This document shows positions 35,374-47,990 of a stretch of DNA of 64,000 nucleotides, piece by piece. The position numbers and the translations under genes were made by a program. The notes beneath the pieces are model-generated. The model worked only from the letters and a program-made list of their open reading frames with translations, did no database searches and had not been told where the DNA came from. The stretch's first letter is position 1. Each line of letters begins with the position of its first letter. The stretch is from positions 29,742,540 through 29,806,539 of the forward strand of contig CM057233.1 in NCBI GenBank assembly GCA_029891385.1, written 5' to 3'. The DNA comes from Erythroxylum novogranatense. Lineage: Eukaryota > Streptophyta > Magnoliopsida > Malpighiales > Erythroxylaceae.

Positions 35374-37680
35374 TTATCGATTCTGGTTCTTCAGCAGTTC
35401 TGCTATCATCTTCTTTAGATCATTCACCGTCTCCTTCATGTCATTAAGTTCACCACATAATCTACTGACTTCATGTGACGAAGAGGCTTGATCTGCTTCT
35501 GCTGATGGAGGAGCGAAAGGAATTGAAGTAGTATAGGCATCAGAAGATGGAGTGTAGTCTTCATTAATCTCAAAAGTAGGTGGACGAATGAATGTTGCGA
35601 GCCAGAAGATTTAGATCAAAAAGGAACCGGCAAGATCAAGAATCGCCTTCCTTGCAGGATAAAGCTCGTGCTTCTATAGGCGATGTACTAGACAGAGGCC
35701 TAATACGAAGAACTGCTCCAACAAGGAACTCAAGAATGTTCCTCGTTTTATACTTCCCCCACCGGACAGCTTCTTCCGCACGATTTGTATGGTTGTAGCC
35801 GCTTGATCTAGATCTTGTGGTGAATGCATGCTTCATCAATTTTCCGCGACTTCTTTCGCAATCGATCCGCGAATGATCATCATCAACATTATCTTCGTGA
35901 AATAATTTTGACTTTCCCTTTGTTAAATCTTTTGTACGCCTTGGCTGAATGTCTGGAACAACCTTTATCTCTGTGTTCTCTGTGATTGGGAACATAGTAC
36001 AACGTAAGGTGGACGTCTTGAGGGATATGACAAATGATCAAGAAGCCTCAAGGTATCGTAAAAAGACTTCTCTTTTTCATTTAGTAACTGCCACGTGATA
36101 CCATTAATCAACATAGGTTGCACCAGAGCTACTATTTTCTTCATTGGTTCAACACCGATTATAATAGCATTGCTCGATTGGTAATAACTTCTACCAATTT
36201 GATTTCCACCTATATTTCCTCAAGAACTTTTGGTAGTTATATACCTTCGCTTTGGTTCATCATCACCAAATCGCAATCAGAAGTTGCTTCTGTTGTGTTC
36301 CTTAGAAGTTTCTGAACCGCCATTCTTCCTGGTTCCTCCTTTATAATGCTAGGTGTCTCATGAACCGTGCTTTCATTCATCGGTTCTTCTTGTTGGACCA
36401 CAGAGTATCCTCGAATCGTAAAATGCTCGTTTCGTTTCAACTTGAACAAGACGTTAGATCTCTTTTTGTAGACTAACATCCTCGCAGCTTGAGATGCTCT
36501 TCTTTTGACTAACCTTCTTAGCCTTTTCTCTCGCTTGCTTAGTTTTGCTGATTTCTTCACAGAAATTTTCCTTTAACGGTTGTTGCTTTTCTCTTCCTCT
36601 CGGCCTCTTTAGATCTTCCGTCGTATCCTCTTCCGATTGAGACTAAGGATCTTGTGGCTTTGGCTGCACAAGATTTAGAAGTTTCTTCTCGCTTTGTTCT
36701 CGGCAATCTTTTCTTCCTCCTGCCTCGAGTCCCGATTCTTGGAGATCGCTGGCTTTCTTCACAACTTCGCCAAGAGACTTTCTCCTTGTCTCTTTAGTGC
36801 GCTTTGCTTTGCCCTCGAGATTGATTTTCTTCAAAAGAGGACTCGCCATTTTCATAAGAGGTCTCCCTAGGACTCTCCTTAATTGGCAAGAGGCGATTTG
36901 ATACTTACAGGCGATTGAGAACTTGAGACAGGAGTCTTCCTCAATACACGCTCCCCCTCAGTTCTTGGTTTCTTTGAAGAACCGACGTGATCTTTGTCTA
37001 CTGTGCTAAGACCCATTCGCGAATCGTGTGTGCATCGATTTTGCTCTTCACAGAACAGTTTATGCGATGCAGTAGTGCATTTAATCTTGGATTCTATAAA
37101 AATCCTTGTCAAAATCATACCATAAGGATAAATGGAAGTTTCCTTTAACCCCTTAACCATATAGTGAAAGATTAAGAAGGGTAGATCTATAGGATTTCGA
37201 TTGAGAAGAAAGAATAGACATTGTTCGTCTAGAGTGGTCACCAAATGCCTCGAACCAACTCTGGGAAGAATGCAAATGAACAGATTGCATGAAGAACTCG
37301 CCTTCTAATCGATTTGATGTCTTCTCTCTCTCGAATCATTTGTGCCATGAGCGCCTCTTGACATCTTCTTCTTTCATTCCAACTGAGGACATCCATCCGG
37401 CCTTGGTAGACTGTTTCTCTCCAACCGATGGGCAACCAGTTACCTTCCTTATCAAATCCTTTGTGACAATAACTGATATTCTATCCACAGAGGATACAAT
37501 AGTTTCTTCTATCAGACGAGCGTTCTTCCAGAACTTATAAACCTCATCCGTATAGACAGATTCTCGAATCTGAAAGAAGTTCTTCCAACCAGCTCTTGTG
37601 ATCTCTGGTTCTACATCCATGCCGTCTCTCCTCAGTGACTCAAAATCCACAAGTCTTCCATAAACCATGGCTGCTTCCAT
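35374..37680 (-). pseudogene. Extra ORF of copia E between RNase H and 3' LTR
   Basis: Minus strand, from MEAAMVYGRLVDFESL at 37680 to a TAA at 35374-35376, about 770 codons if it were continuous, with several frameshifts. Three parts: an N-terminal domain with GWKNFFQI, EVYKFWKNA and SVDRISVIVTKDLI; a second block TLDEQCLFFLLN / DLPFLIFHYMVKG followed by YGMILTRIF; then a Lys/Ser-rich region and a C-terminal coiled-coil-like tail (LCGELNDMKETVNDLKKM). The same order is present in copia relic F (57323-59409). The first block resembles the 'putative plant transposon protein' domain as I recall it. It sits where SIRE-type elements carry an env-like ORF, but I see no signal peptide or clear membrane anchor. 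Confidence 0.65.
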
Positions 37681-37984
37681 TGTATAGAGTGAAAGATTAT
37701 CTTCTAAAAAACTTTTGAGTGAGAAGATTTTGAGAGAATTGGTAAAGTAGAAATGAACCGTCAGAGATGATGAAAAGATCGCTATAAACTCATCTCGCCT
37801 ACTTATAGGGTTATAGACCGATGGGTTCTAGAATCATTAAGAACCTCGAGTTTATCGATATTTCTCCAAAATCTTCCTTGTGAGAGAAGTTACCACTATA
37901 ACTCATCGTATAACGCCGTTAGTTTCTCACGTTATTTTAGCCTAACCGCCATTTAGCATCACCATATTGAGATTGCGTCTTATC

Positions 37985-38592
37985 TTTTGAAAACGTTCTT
38001 CACTCAAAGTGGTTTAGTGAAGATGTCCGCCCATGAAGTTCTGTTTCAACGAACTTTAGAAGCACCACCTTTCTCTCGAACGTAGTCTCTCGTGAAATGA
38101 TGTCCGACTTCTATATGCTTTACTCGAATGTGAATTGATTCTTTGATAGATTTATTGACTTTGGTGTTGTCGCAATAAATTGGAATCTCCTCCTCCTTAA
38201 TCGAATAGTCTTCAAGTCGATACTTGATCCACGCGTCGTGAACAAAGAACTCATGCGGCATATATATTCTACTTCACGGTTGATAGAGCAATTGAGCTTT
38301 GTCTCTTGCTTGACCAGAGACTAGATTTTCCAAGAAAGTGACATCCTCCACTTGTGCTCTTTCTTTCGATTCTATCTTCGGCATAGTCCGCATCACAGTA
38401 TCCGATTAACCTGAAATCTTTACCTTTCTCAAACATTAAGCAAAGATCAGTAGTACCTGCGAGATATCTCAAAATTCTTTTAACAAAGAAGAAATGAGAC
38501 TCTCTAGTATCGACTTGAAATCTTGCACACAAGCATACACCGAATGTAATATCGTGTCTACTTGTCAGAAGATACAATAAAGAACCGATCAT
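37985..38592 (-). pseudogene. Copia E RNase H
   Basis: Minus strand 38592-38269 is open: IGSLLYLLTSRHDITFGV, GYCDADYA and KSTSGGCHFLG, the standard copia RNase H blocks. It continues in other frames through EEIPIYCDNT (38261-38046) and a DIFTKPL-like end near 37990. Confidence 0.8.
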
Positions 38593-38599
38593 CCTCTAT

Positions 38600-39520
38600 A
38601 TAGGGTTTGATCCACCTTCTTACCAAGTTCGCTTTCGACAAAAGGTTTGAAGGATGCATCGGAGTTGCCATTGGCTTCACATTATTCATGTCAAACTTAT
38701 TCAACAACTCTTTCACATACTTTTGTTGATGAATGAAGATCTTCTCTTTGGTCTGCTTAACTTGCAACCTAAGAAAGAACTTTAATTCACCCATCATACT
38801 CATTTCAAATTTCTTTCATTAGACTCTCAAACTTCAAGCATAACCCTTTTGACGTAGCACCAAATATGATATCATCAACGTAAATCTGCACTAAGATAAA
38901 ATCATTCGAGAACTTTTCCCAAGAGCGCCTTATCAACTTGACCTCTGCTAAAACCATTTTCTATTAAGAAAGTACTCAGACGATCATACCAAGCTCGGGA
39001 GCTTGCTTCAGCCAGATAAGGCTTTGTGAAGTCTATAGACATAACTGGATTTTAACATCTTCAAAGCCGGAGGTTGTTTCACATAGACTTCTTCGCCTAT
39101 AAAGCCATTCGTAAATGCACTCTTAACATCCATCCGAAACAACTTTATATCGTGACAGATTGCATATGCCAACAAAATCCTTATAGCTTCAAGTCTCGCC
39201 TTTGGAGCATATGTTTCGTTGTAGTCTATTCCTTCTTGCCGATTGTAGCCTTGTGCTACTAATCCGCCTTATTACGACTCACTCTTCCCGATTCGCCTAG
39301 CTTATTCTTGAAAACCCATCTGGTTCCAATAATGAATTTCTTAGAGGTTTTGGAACCAAGGACCGACGTTATTCCTTATGAATTGGTTCACTCTTCTTGC
39401 ATGGCTAACACCCAAGCTTCGTCTTAAAGAGCTTCCTCAACCTTCTTAGGTTCTACTTCGTAGATAAAAGCTACATTAGCTTCTCGTGCGAATCGACCTT
39501 GTCCTAACTCCTTATGAGGT
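38600..39520 (-). pseudogene. Copia E reverse transcriptase
   Basis: The catalytic YVDDII is readable on the minus strand at 38869-38883. RWVFKNKL near 39300 and LKQAP near 39005 mark earlier RT blocks in other frames. The 38803-38558 frame carries ELKFFLRLQVKQTKEKIFIHQQKYVKELL, the RT C-terminus. At least four frameshifts. Confidence 0.75.
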
Positions 39521-40345
39521 CTCACCGATAATTAACTCTTCTGGATGAGAACTTTTATACTTCCAATCTCGTCTTAGTTCTATAGTTTCTGGAATATCTT
39601 CAATCTTATCCTCATGAGTGTCTGACGAGGGAGTTTCTGAGGCATCATCTAGGTTCTTTGAAGGACCTTCAATCTCCATGTCATCTTCCTTATGGGATTG
39701 AGAACTATCATCAAACTTGACATGAATTGTCTCTTCAACAGTCTTTGAAATCAAGTTGTAAACTCGAAAAGCCTTAGACGATGATGAGTAGCCTAGAAAG
39801 ATTCCTGGATAGGTCTTCGAGTCGAATTTATCCAATAGCTCTTTCATATTCAGAATGGAACATTTTCACCCAAATGGATGAAAGTAGGATATGCTTGGTC
39901 TTCTTCCATTCCATAACTCGTAAGGAGTTTTCTTCAACATAGGTCGCAACAAGATCCTCGCTCAATATAGCATCTTTGTGTTCACGCTTTCGCTTGTAAA
40001 TACTTAGGAAGATTCGTCTCACATAGCATGGTCCTTGCCATCTCTTGAACCGTCCTATTCTTTCTTTCAACAACTCCATTCTGTTGTGGAGTTCTAGGGG
40101 CCAAGAAGTTGTGGGAAATTCCATTCTCTTCACAGAAAACTCTAAACTTCTCATTTTCAAACTCTCCACCATGATCACTCCTGATACTAGCAATGGACAT
40201 TCATTTTTCGTTCTGTAACTTTCTATTTTCCCAATTCCAATGATTTTGCCCTGCTGGTTGTCTCCGAAGTTCTTGATCCTCCTTCTTATCTTTGAAGGTC
40301 TAGGAACATAGACCTTCTTCCCGTATGTGTCGCGAGCATCCACTG
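39521..40345 (-). pseudogene. Copia E integrase
   Basis: Core in 40200-39982: SIRSDHGGEFEN (catalytic Asp) and PQQNGVVERKNRTVQEMART (catalytic Glu). The C-terminal part 39847-39512 reads YPGIFLGYSSSSKAFRVYN and then an acidic linker to RT. The N-terminal zinc-binding region is poorly preserved. Confidence 0.8.
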
Positions 40346-40380
40346 CCTAAATACTAATGGTGCTTGCCGATCTTCCAAGG
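40330..40380 (-). pseudogene. Copia E protease active-site relic
   Basis: The minus strand reads GSGCSRHI where this family has an Asp before SGCSRH. The catalytic Asp codon is GGC (40345-40347), so the protease is dead as sequenced. Confidence 0.6.
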
Positions 40381-42020
40381 AAGGATATCTGCAGAGAAAC
40401 TATTTTATTTCTTGGTACCCAAATTTTCTTGGGTCCTTTATGGTTAATAGTATGCACATGATGTAATCTATAATGCATATTACTCGGATGTTGATTAAAA
40501 TGTGTTGTCCTATTTCTTCCTTTTGAGAGACAAATTTATTACGAGATCGAGTATTGTTTCAAATAAACCCTAAACCAGTTTTATCACTAGATGTCTACAT
40601 TTTCCTAGCATATCATTCATTTTCTTTGTACTCTCGGTGAAAGTAGCTAGATTAATGGTAGATTCTTGATCCTTAGCTTAAGTCGATTAATCTCATCCGA
40701 TCCGCTCACAAGTTTCCTTTTAACTTCTAAATCCTTTTTAAGCAAATATTTTCTCTCTATTTTCTCAAGATGTTTAATATTCTCTACATACTTTTCTTCA
40801 ACAACTTGTCTTTGTTTCGAATAGCATGAGAATCTTCTAACAATTCGAATATGCATCATGCAAGTTATCATAATCGGATTTTAACTCCTCATCACTATCT
40901 TCTTCACCATTAGGCAAATGTTTGCATGTTCGATGACTCGAGCCTCAGATTCCATTCAGATAAATCTAGATCCTCCCATGTTGCCATCATGCTTTTCTTG
41001 CCTTCTTTACTCTTCTTAGGTTTCTTCGAGAGTAGGCATTTTGACTTATAGTGTCCAGGCTGATTGCACTCGTAGCAAATGATAGAAGACTTTTCTGGCT
41101 TGGCTTCATCTTTTCCATTCTTTCTGAATATCTCGTTACTTCTAGGCTTTTTTTTTCAGATACGTCTTATCTTTCCGAAATGAAAGATAATTCGTCATCT
41201 TCATCACTTGACTCGATTTGATTGATTTGGAGTTATCATCCTTGATTCTTCAATCTTCAATGCCTTCGATGACTTCCTCCTTCTCTCGAGTCTTATGATT
41301 CTTCCGTCCGGCCTTGATCTTTATTGACTTGTCACGCTTGGACTTGTCTTGAAGATTGAGTTCTACTTCATGAATCTTCAGGATCCCAAAGAACTCATCT
41401 AGCTTCAAAGACGCTCAAGTCTTTTGCTTCAGACTGTAGCTATTTTAGGTCTCCATCTCTTAGGAAGGCTTTTAGGATCTTTCAACATGATCTTGGTTAT
41501 TGTAAGTCCTTCTAAGAGCTTTTAATCCGCTGACAATTGTTTGAAATCTTCCAAACATTTGATCAATAGATTCTTCATCTTCCATCTGAAAAGTTCATAT
41601 TGATGTACAAGAATACTTATCTTGGATTCTTTAACTTGACTAGTGCCTTCATGAGCAATGGACAATGTGTCCCACATCTCTTTTGCGGTTTCAGAACCAT
41701 GCACTTTGTCGTATTCGCTCGCTAGGCACATGTTAAGAAGAATTTCGCTTTGAATTGATTGTATTCTTGCTTTCGATCACCGTCCATCCGCTTCGTGGAA
41801 TAGAACTACCTTCTTCATCTACGGTATATAGGTCCGCTCTCTATTACGTCCCAAAGGTCTACATGTGTAGATTCGATGAATAACCGCATTTTATCTTTCC
41901 AAGAATGGTAGTCTTCCATTGAATGCTTTGGAGGTCTAGTGATCGAGGCTCCTTCAATGATGTATACGCTGTGACTCCGCCATTATCTTTAATCCACACT
42001 TCGCCAAAGTGATTCTTGGA
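40381..42020 (-). pseudogene. Copia E gag
   Basis: Start near 41980 (MAESQRI-like). The UBN2-type gag block is open at 41731-41522 (VHGSETAKEMWDTLSIAHEGT). A CX2CX4HX4C knuckle CYECNQPGHYKSKC lies at about 41085-41034. A coiled-coil segment rich in Lys/Glu (EKYVENIKHLEKIERKYLLKK) follows at 40871-40647. Many small indels break the frame. Confidence 0.75.
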
Positions 42021-42024
42021 TACC

Positions 42025-42038
42025 GTGCTCGATACCAA
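42025..42038 (-). promoter_or_regulatory. Primer-binding site of copia E
   Basis: The minus strand reads TGGTATCGAGCAC. The family norm is TGGTATCAGAGC, so the CAG in this tRNA-complementary site appears as CG. Confidence 0.75.
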
Positions 42039-42039
42039 T

Positions 42040-43086
42040 CAAGTGAATCACAAGTTAATACAAAGAATCATAAAATGATAATAGAATGCACGAGAAGGGG
42101 GTTGAATTGTATTCCCTTTTTAATATCTTTTCAAATTACTTGTTAGAAATAAAATTCTTTACGTAATTTTATTAATCCTAATTGATCAAAACTTTTCAAT
42201 GCTAAGTATATGAATAGTAAATAAAGATCAACTTTGAAACTAAAAGTGAGATAGAGTGAGAGTAGTAAACACGCAGATTTATCTGGTTCACCCCAAACCG
42301 TGGACTACGCCCATCCTCGTAATTTCTTCCGAGATTTCACTATCTCTTCAAACTTTACAAGTATTCTTTCACGAGCCTCTTGGTCTCTAAACCAAGATTT
42401 TTCACACTTAGCCTCTGCAGCTATCTGCATAACTCTTTCTTTTCAGAAAAGTATTTGAACACTTTGTTACAAAGAAGATAGCGTTCACTAATTCGCACTT
42501 AATTGCTTTTTCACTTTGTGTAATTTTTTCTCAAAACCAGCTAACTCTGCAGTCTTCGACTTCGACTTGTATTTATAGCCTCGCTCAGAATCGCTTCTTG
42601 ATTCTTGAATCTTGAATCTTTAATCTTTAAAGAAACAGTTAATCAGTTGAGTTCAGAATTAACTCGAATCGACTCTTGCTCTGCTTTTTTTTGCGTCTCG
42701 TCTCGCTTCGCTTTGCATCTGCGTCAGGTATGCTTCGCTTTGCGTCTGCGTCTGCGTCTGCGTCTGTTTCGCTTTGCGTCTGCGTCTGCGTCTGCTTTTC
42801 TTTCTGCGTCTGCATCTACGTTTGTGTCTTTGTCTGTTTATTGTCTTGTGTCATCTGCCTCGTGTTGATATTTTACTTTGACAAACTTAAATCGTGTTTG
42901 ACTTGTATCAACTTCGTCAGATGTCGATGATGTCTTGCAACTTCGCTCGTGTCTTTGTTCTGCTTATTCAAACTTCGCCTGCCTTCTTGGACTTCATCTG
43001 GATCGCTTTTGTTTTTCTTGTTTTTGATCTCACTATATTTGTTATACATCAAAATCATTTATATGTAAAGTTATTCTGACTTAACA
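42040..43086 (-). repeat. 5' LTR of copia E
   Basis: About 1047 bp, matching 34094-35163. Holds a TCTGCG repeat run at 42735-42820. Open frames here are repeat artefacts. Confidence 0.85.
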
Positions 43087-43342
43087 TCACTTATCACCAA
43101 CAGTGATAAGGAAAGTGCAGAACTGTAACACTACACAGAAGCTTTGGGTCAAATTTGATGAATTGTTTGCTAAGAAGTGTCTTCCTAACAAGATGACACT
43201 TCTCCACAACCTTGCTAACTACAAAATGAATACTTCAGTATCCTTAGATGATAACTTAGACTATTTCTTCAAGCTAGTGCAAGATTTAGAAGCTACAGGT
43301 GAGAAAATAAGTGAGGAACATCAAGCTATAGTAATCCTAAAG
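43087..43342 (+). pseudogene. Copia T unit B gag, second piece
   Basis: Open frame with KLWVKFDELFAKKC and NLDYFFKLVQDLEATGEKISEEHQA, continuous in homology with 34093 upstream and 46105 downstream. Confidence 0.8.
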
Positions 43343-46104
43343 TGTAACATCCCGTTACCGATGCGATGAGCATATGGGTACGGGTAGAGTTGTGATTGCA
43401 TATTTAGTGATCGAGTGGTTTGTGGCCTCTGAGATAGAGTATTTTGCACATGCATACATAGTGACATGCATTCATGATTATTCCAGCATTTAAATTGTGA
43501 TTATGAGTTGAATTGTGAATTTTGAGATAATTGAGTTAAATTTGATTTAAAGTGAATTAGGGATAATTTGAGTGGAATAGTGGAATTAGAGTGAGAATTG
43601 AATTTCAGAGAAGTGAAAATTGAAATTGAGCGTGAGATTGAGTGTTTTATATTTTGAGGAATTATGGGAATTTTTCTGAAATTTTTAGAGTTATGTGTCC
43701 GGACCGGAAAAATGACTTAGAGACTGATGATTGTGATTCCGGTTCCGAAAGTGAGTAGAAAATGACTGAGAAAATTTAGAGTTGTGAGTTTAAGAATTTT
43801 TGTGATAAGCTATTGAAATTTAGAGACTGAGATTGAAAAGAATTTGGAGACAGTGATCTATAGTTTTTAAATCAACCCTATATATATATATGTGTTAGGT
43901 TTGAAATCAGAAAACATTTCCTTCCTTTCCTTTTCTCCCTCAGTAAATGCCGATTATGAGCTTCTCCCTTGGAGATTTTGTAGTTTCCTTTCATTGTGAT
44001 CAAAGAGCTGCTAGAGATCTTGGAGATGTTGAGGTTGAGCTAGTGTAGAGGTTCATTGTGGCTGGGAAAGGAAGGAGAAGAAGTTAGAGGATTTTCGGGG
44101 ATTTTTAGGGTTTCCATCGATTCAGTGATTGGTAAGTTTTTAATGTGTTTAATGTTGATATTTATTGTGATTGTGGCATTAATGAGCATAAATGTGAGGA
44201 ATCTGGGTAGTTAGAGTGTTTTTAATGTTGAGTGTAAGGTATTAATGGCGGAAAAATCGCGTGGAGAAGACAAAGTGCGGGCGCACGTCGCGACGTCTGG
44301 AGCAGGCCACACCGCGGCGAGAAAAAGCGTGCTCGCCACACAATGAAAAGAGATGACGTCATGGCGAAAGGTGCAAAATTCCACGCCGCGACAAGGGCTA
44401 GATGACGTCGCGGCGAAGGCGTGAAGAGGATTTCACGTCGCAGCGAATGATTCCCACGCCGCGGCGAGTGTCCCCTGTGCGCCGCGGTGAAGAATGGAAT
44501 TTTGAATGAGATTGAATTGGTTTTTAGGGTATATCTTTTAGTGTAGACCTCCAATTGAGATGATTCCAGATTTGTTGTGATCTAGAGAAAGAGATCTTTG
44601 AGTGAGGTAAATTATTAGAGTTCGAAATTAAATTAGTGAGTTCTCAATCATGGAAAGAGAATTGATTCTAGTTTCTATAGTGACCTAAGAGTTATGTATT
44701 ATCAATTGGAGTATAATTTAGAGTTTAAATGAGATATTTGCTAAATTGATGGATATTATGGACCTAGTGAATAGTGAATTTTGGTTGTGGAGTGAGAGAT
44801 AGCAGATTGGGACTGAAGGCTGGGAAATCATGATCATGCATCATATAGCTTTGAATTGAGACATGTGCATTAGTGAATTATATTGATTGAGCATATAGTG
44901 ATGAGAATGCATTTGAACTGTTATAGAGGCGTCGTTGGATCGTCAGACCACGGATATTGTTGGGACTTCCAGGCAGTAGCTCGGAAGTTTACAGGTGAGT
45001 AACCTAGTTGGTTCCTCGATCTTTGTTTGATAATATGTGTTGTGAGTGTGTGAATTAATTGTTAATGTGAATGATATAAATGTGAGAAAAATGTGTTGAG
45101 ATTGTGAATACTTGTGATTGTGAATCAGTGTATAGAATTATGAGTAAGTGTTCTGATTGTGATTAGCGAGTGAAGTGATAATATATGTGTTAGTGACTGT
45201 ACAAGTGTTAGTGCATGCCTAGCATGATTATAAGAGGTAACTAAACAGTTGTGACTGAAGCATTCAGTGAGCAGAGCTTTAAGCTCGAATATCAGTGAAA
45301 AAGGGAATAGTGCATACCCAGAGGGCTCTCCTATCCCTAATGTGAGTGAGCAGTAGTGCATACCCAGAGGGCTCTCCTACTTGCTGAAAATGTGATAATT
45401 GTGAAAAGTGCCCGAATCGGGAAAGTGTTAACGCTCAGTCACAACAACATCATAAAATGAGAATTGGCATACATTATGCATTTGGTATGTAGTGAAGTTC
45501 ATAATGCGTGATATGTGAAAATTGTGAAGTGACATGATTGAGTTATTTTATTGTATAAATGTGTGAATTGTGTTCAGTGTTCCAATATGCGTTGTGAGGT
45601 ACTATACGATATATATATATATTATGTGTATATGCATGAGTTGGGTGAACCATCGATGATGGTTTCTCACTGAGTTCGCAAACTCACCCAACATTGCTAA
45701 TATTTTTTTCAGGGCAGCGTTAGTAGGTTTCTGGCCCCCGGGATAGGCGTTCTCCTGCTGTGCGGGGTTTTGGTCAAGTGAAGCGATGGCATACAGGTTG
45801 GTCAACTGGAGCGACTTTTGAAGATGACCTAGTATAGACGTCTTTATCAGTTTTCTTTTTGGTTTGTTGTATTGAGACTTTAGGGGACTGATAGATTGGT
45901 CTATATTTTGGATTGATATTGCGAAATGAAAGACTATCATTGTGGTTTTAAATATTAATGATTCGCGTATTGTGATTTAATTTTATTGATGCCATGCGAG
46001 TATTTAGTGATAATTGCGAGCGGTAGCACTTCCTTACTGTGGGATATGCGTCGGAATGACCCACGGGCGTCCCGGTGTGTACCCTATGGTGAGGGGGCGC
46101 TACA
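43343..46104 (+). mobile_element. Gypsy solo LTR (2762 bp) with perfect target duplication
   Basis: Starts TGTAACATCCCG, ends GGGGGCGCTACA, flanked by TAAAG (43338-43342 and 46105-46109). The uninterrupted site is seen in unit A at about 30632 (CCTAAAGTCATTACC). No internal coding region, so it is a product of LTR-LTR recombination. TATA-like box at 43879-43891. Same family as LTR A at 1-2052. Confidence 0.92.
44281..44490. repeat. CpG-rich palindromic repeat block in solo LTR
   Basis: Repeats of CGTCGCGACG / CCGCGGCG-type motifs about 400 bp downstream of the TATA-like box, in the same LTR position as the block at 938-1092. Confidence 0.8.
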
Positions 46105-46923
46105 TAAAGTCATTACCTTCTGAATTTAATGCATTCAAGAAGGTAATTAAGCATGCTAGTGGAGAAACACTTACTGTAAAGAGGGTCCTAGATTCTCTTA
46201 TGGAAGAAATAATTGAAGTCAATCCTTTTAAGAACGAGGCTGAAGTACTATTTGTAGAGAATAACTATGAGAATAAAGCTCATAAGAAAAACAGCAAGGG
46301 AAAGTGGAAGAAGGGAAGTGATAAAGAAAAACAGTCTGAAGAAGAGGAAAAAGAAAAGAAGAAAAAGGGTAAAGTTAAGACTTGCTTCTACTGTGATAAA
46401 GAAGGGCATTTTGTAAGGGATTGTAGGAAAAAGAAGAGGGACAAGGCAGCTGAAAGTGAAATTTCAGGCAATGTAGAAAAACCTGAAGATTCCAGTGAAG
46501 ATGAAATACTAGCTGTGAGTGAGGTATGTGAGGACCTAAGTAGAGAGTGGATATTTGACTCAGGATGCACCATGCATGTCACTCCTCATAGGACCGGTTC
46601 ACTACATTTGAATCGATCCGCCAAGGTTAAAATGGCGATTTCAGGCAAAGAAAGGATAGAGGGCATAGGAAGGGTTTCTATCAACATGTTTGATGGAAAG
46701 AGGAGGATCCTAAGCATTGTCGGTTGTGCTCGAATAAAGAAATTGATTTGTAAAGCTTGCTTGATAAGCAAGGCTTTCAGATCAGATCCAAAGATGGACT
46801 TAGAGAAATCCTAAGGGACGGGAAAGTCATCATTAGAGGAGTGAAGAGGGGTGGCCTATACTATGTAATAGGCACAACTGAAATTAATCAAATTTCAGAA
46901 ACTAGAAACCCTGAACAATAGAA
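46105..46923 (+). pseudogene. Copia T unit B gag C-terminus and protease
   Basis: Continues gag after the solo LTR. Zinc knuckle CFYCDKEGHFVRDC at about 46382-46423 and protease site WIFDSGCTMHVTPH near 46548-46590. Downstream the frame is disturbed by small indels relative to unit A (46598-46760). An open frame entering from 46014 starts in LTR sequence, so its first 30 residues are not gag. Confidence 0.75.
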
Positions 46924-46932
46924 ATTGTAAGG

Positions 46933-47990
46933 TTGGTTCATGCAGGCAATAATAACCTGCATCATCTCTCTAGGCAAGGTTTAATACCTAAAGAAAACAC
47001 TGATCTCCAAAGTGATATTCAGGAGGATTTAGGAGCATTAAACCAATCAGCCCACCTTATTGTACCACCAGAATTTGAAGAAGATAGTGGTTCACAATTA
47101 GAAACTGTGGAGCCTTCAGAAGGCATAGCACAGTATGAAGAAAGGAGGGAAGAGGCCAAAGGTTTTGAGGGTAAGGTTCTTAAAAGTTTTGAAGAAGCTA
47201 AGGCTCAGAAGTTGCTAGGGATGGAAACTATAAGGAATAGGAGGGAATGGAAACTATGGCTGAACCAGAAAGGCTACATCCGAAAGGGTTTTGGTCAGTT
47301 CAATATGGAATTGGCAAAACCTACCCCCATTCCTAGAAGCCCAAATCTTCAGATGGTTGCAGACAAGTGCCCCCAATCTGAAGAAGAGAAGAAAGTCATT
47401 CTAAAATACCCCTACGATTTTGGAGATGGTAGCATCATGTATAGGATGCTATGTACCAGACCTGATCTTGCTCATGCTATTAGCATTGTAAGCAAGTTCA
47501 TGTCTAATCCTAGCTTAGAGCATTGGCAAGGACTGAAGAATGTCTTCAGATACCTTGTTGGAACTCTAAGTCATGGACTGTGTTTCACTAAACCGAAGCT
47601 AGCTAATAATAACAGTCTAAGCCTACATAGATGTGTAGATGCAGAATATGCAACAGATAAAAACACAATGAAATCAATGTCTGCATACTTTTTAACACTT
47701 GCAGGAAACACAGTAAGTTGGAAGCTACAGCAACAATCAGGCATATCAATCTCAACCATAGAAGCATAATTTTATGCAATCACAGAAGGGGTTAAGGTAT
47801 TAACATGGCTAATAGGCATCCTATCAGAAATTAAAACTAACCTAGCTACAACAAGAACTTTCACAGATAGTCAAAATGCTTTATACCGAGCACGATCCAA
47901 TCTTGCATGAGAGGTCCAAGACGCGTTGACATCGGACTCGATTCGTGAGGGACAAGCTAATCAAGGCTTCATCAACTGAAAAGATCAAAG
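46933..47990 (+). pseudogene. Copia T unit B: RT C-terminus and RNase H
   Basis: Long open frame 46933-47769: acidic linker, then LLGMETIRNRREWKLWLNQKGY, MLCTRPDLAHAISIVSKFM, GLKNVFRYLVGTLSHGL, DAEYATDKNTMKSMSAY and SWKLQQQSGISISTIEA, then a TAA. The rest of RNase H (ALYRARSNL) follows. It joins the preceding region at the same deletion junction as unit A, so both units descend from one deleted element. Confidence 0.8.

Larger units (their letters stand above)
34094..43086 (-). mobile_element. Ty1/copia element E (minus strand) with extra downstream ORF
   Basis: 8993 bp, bounded by a perfect 5 bp duplication TCACT (34089-34093 and 43087-43091) inside the gag of copia T unit B. 5' LTR about 42040-43086, primer-binding site beside it, gag, protease, integrase, RT and RNase H in minus-strand order, then a 2.3 kb extra ORF region, polypurine tract 35164-35177 and 3' LTR 34094-35163. 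The extra ORF after RNase H and the AAAAAGGGGGAGAT tract suggest the SIRE/Maximus lineage. Coding frames are heavily broken. Confidence 0.9.
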
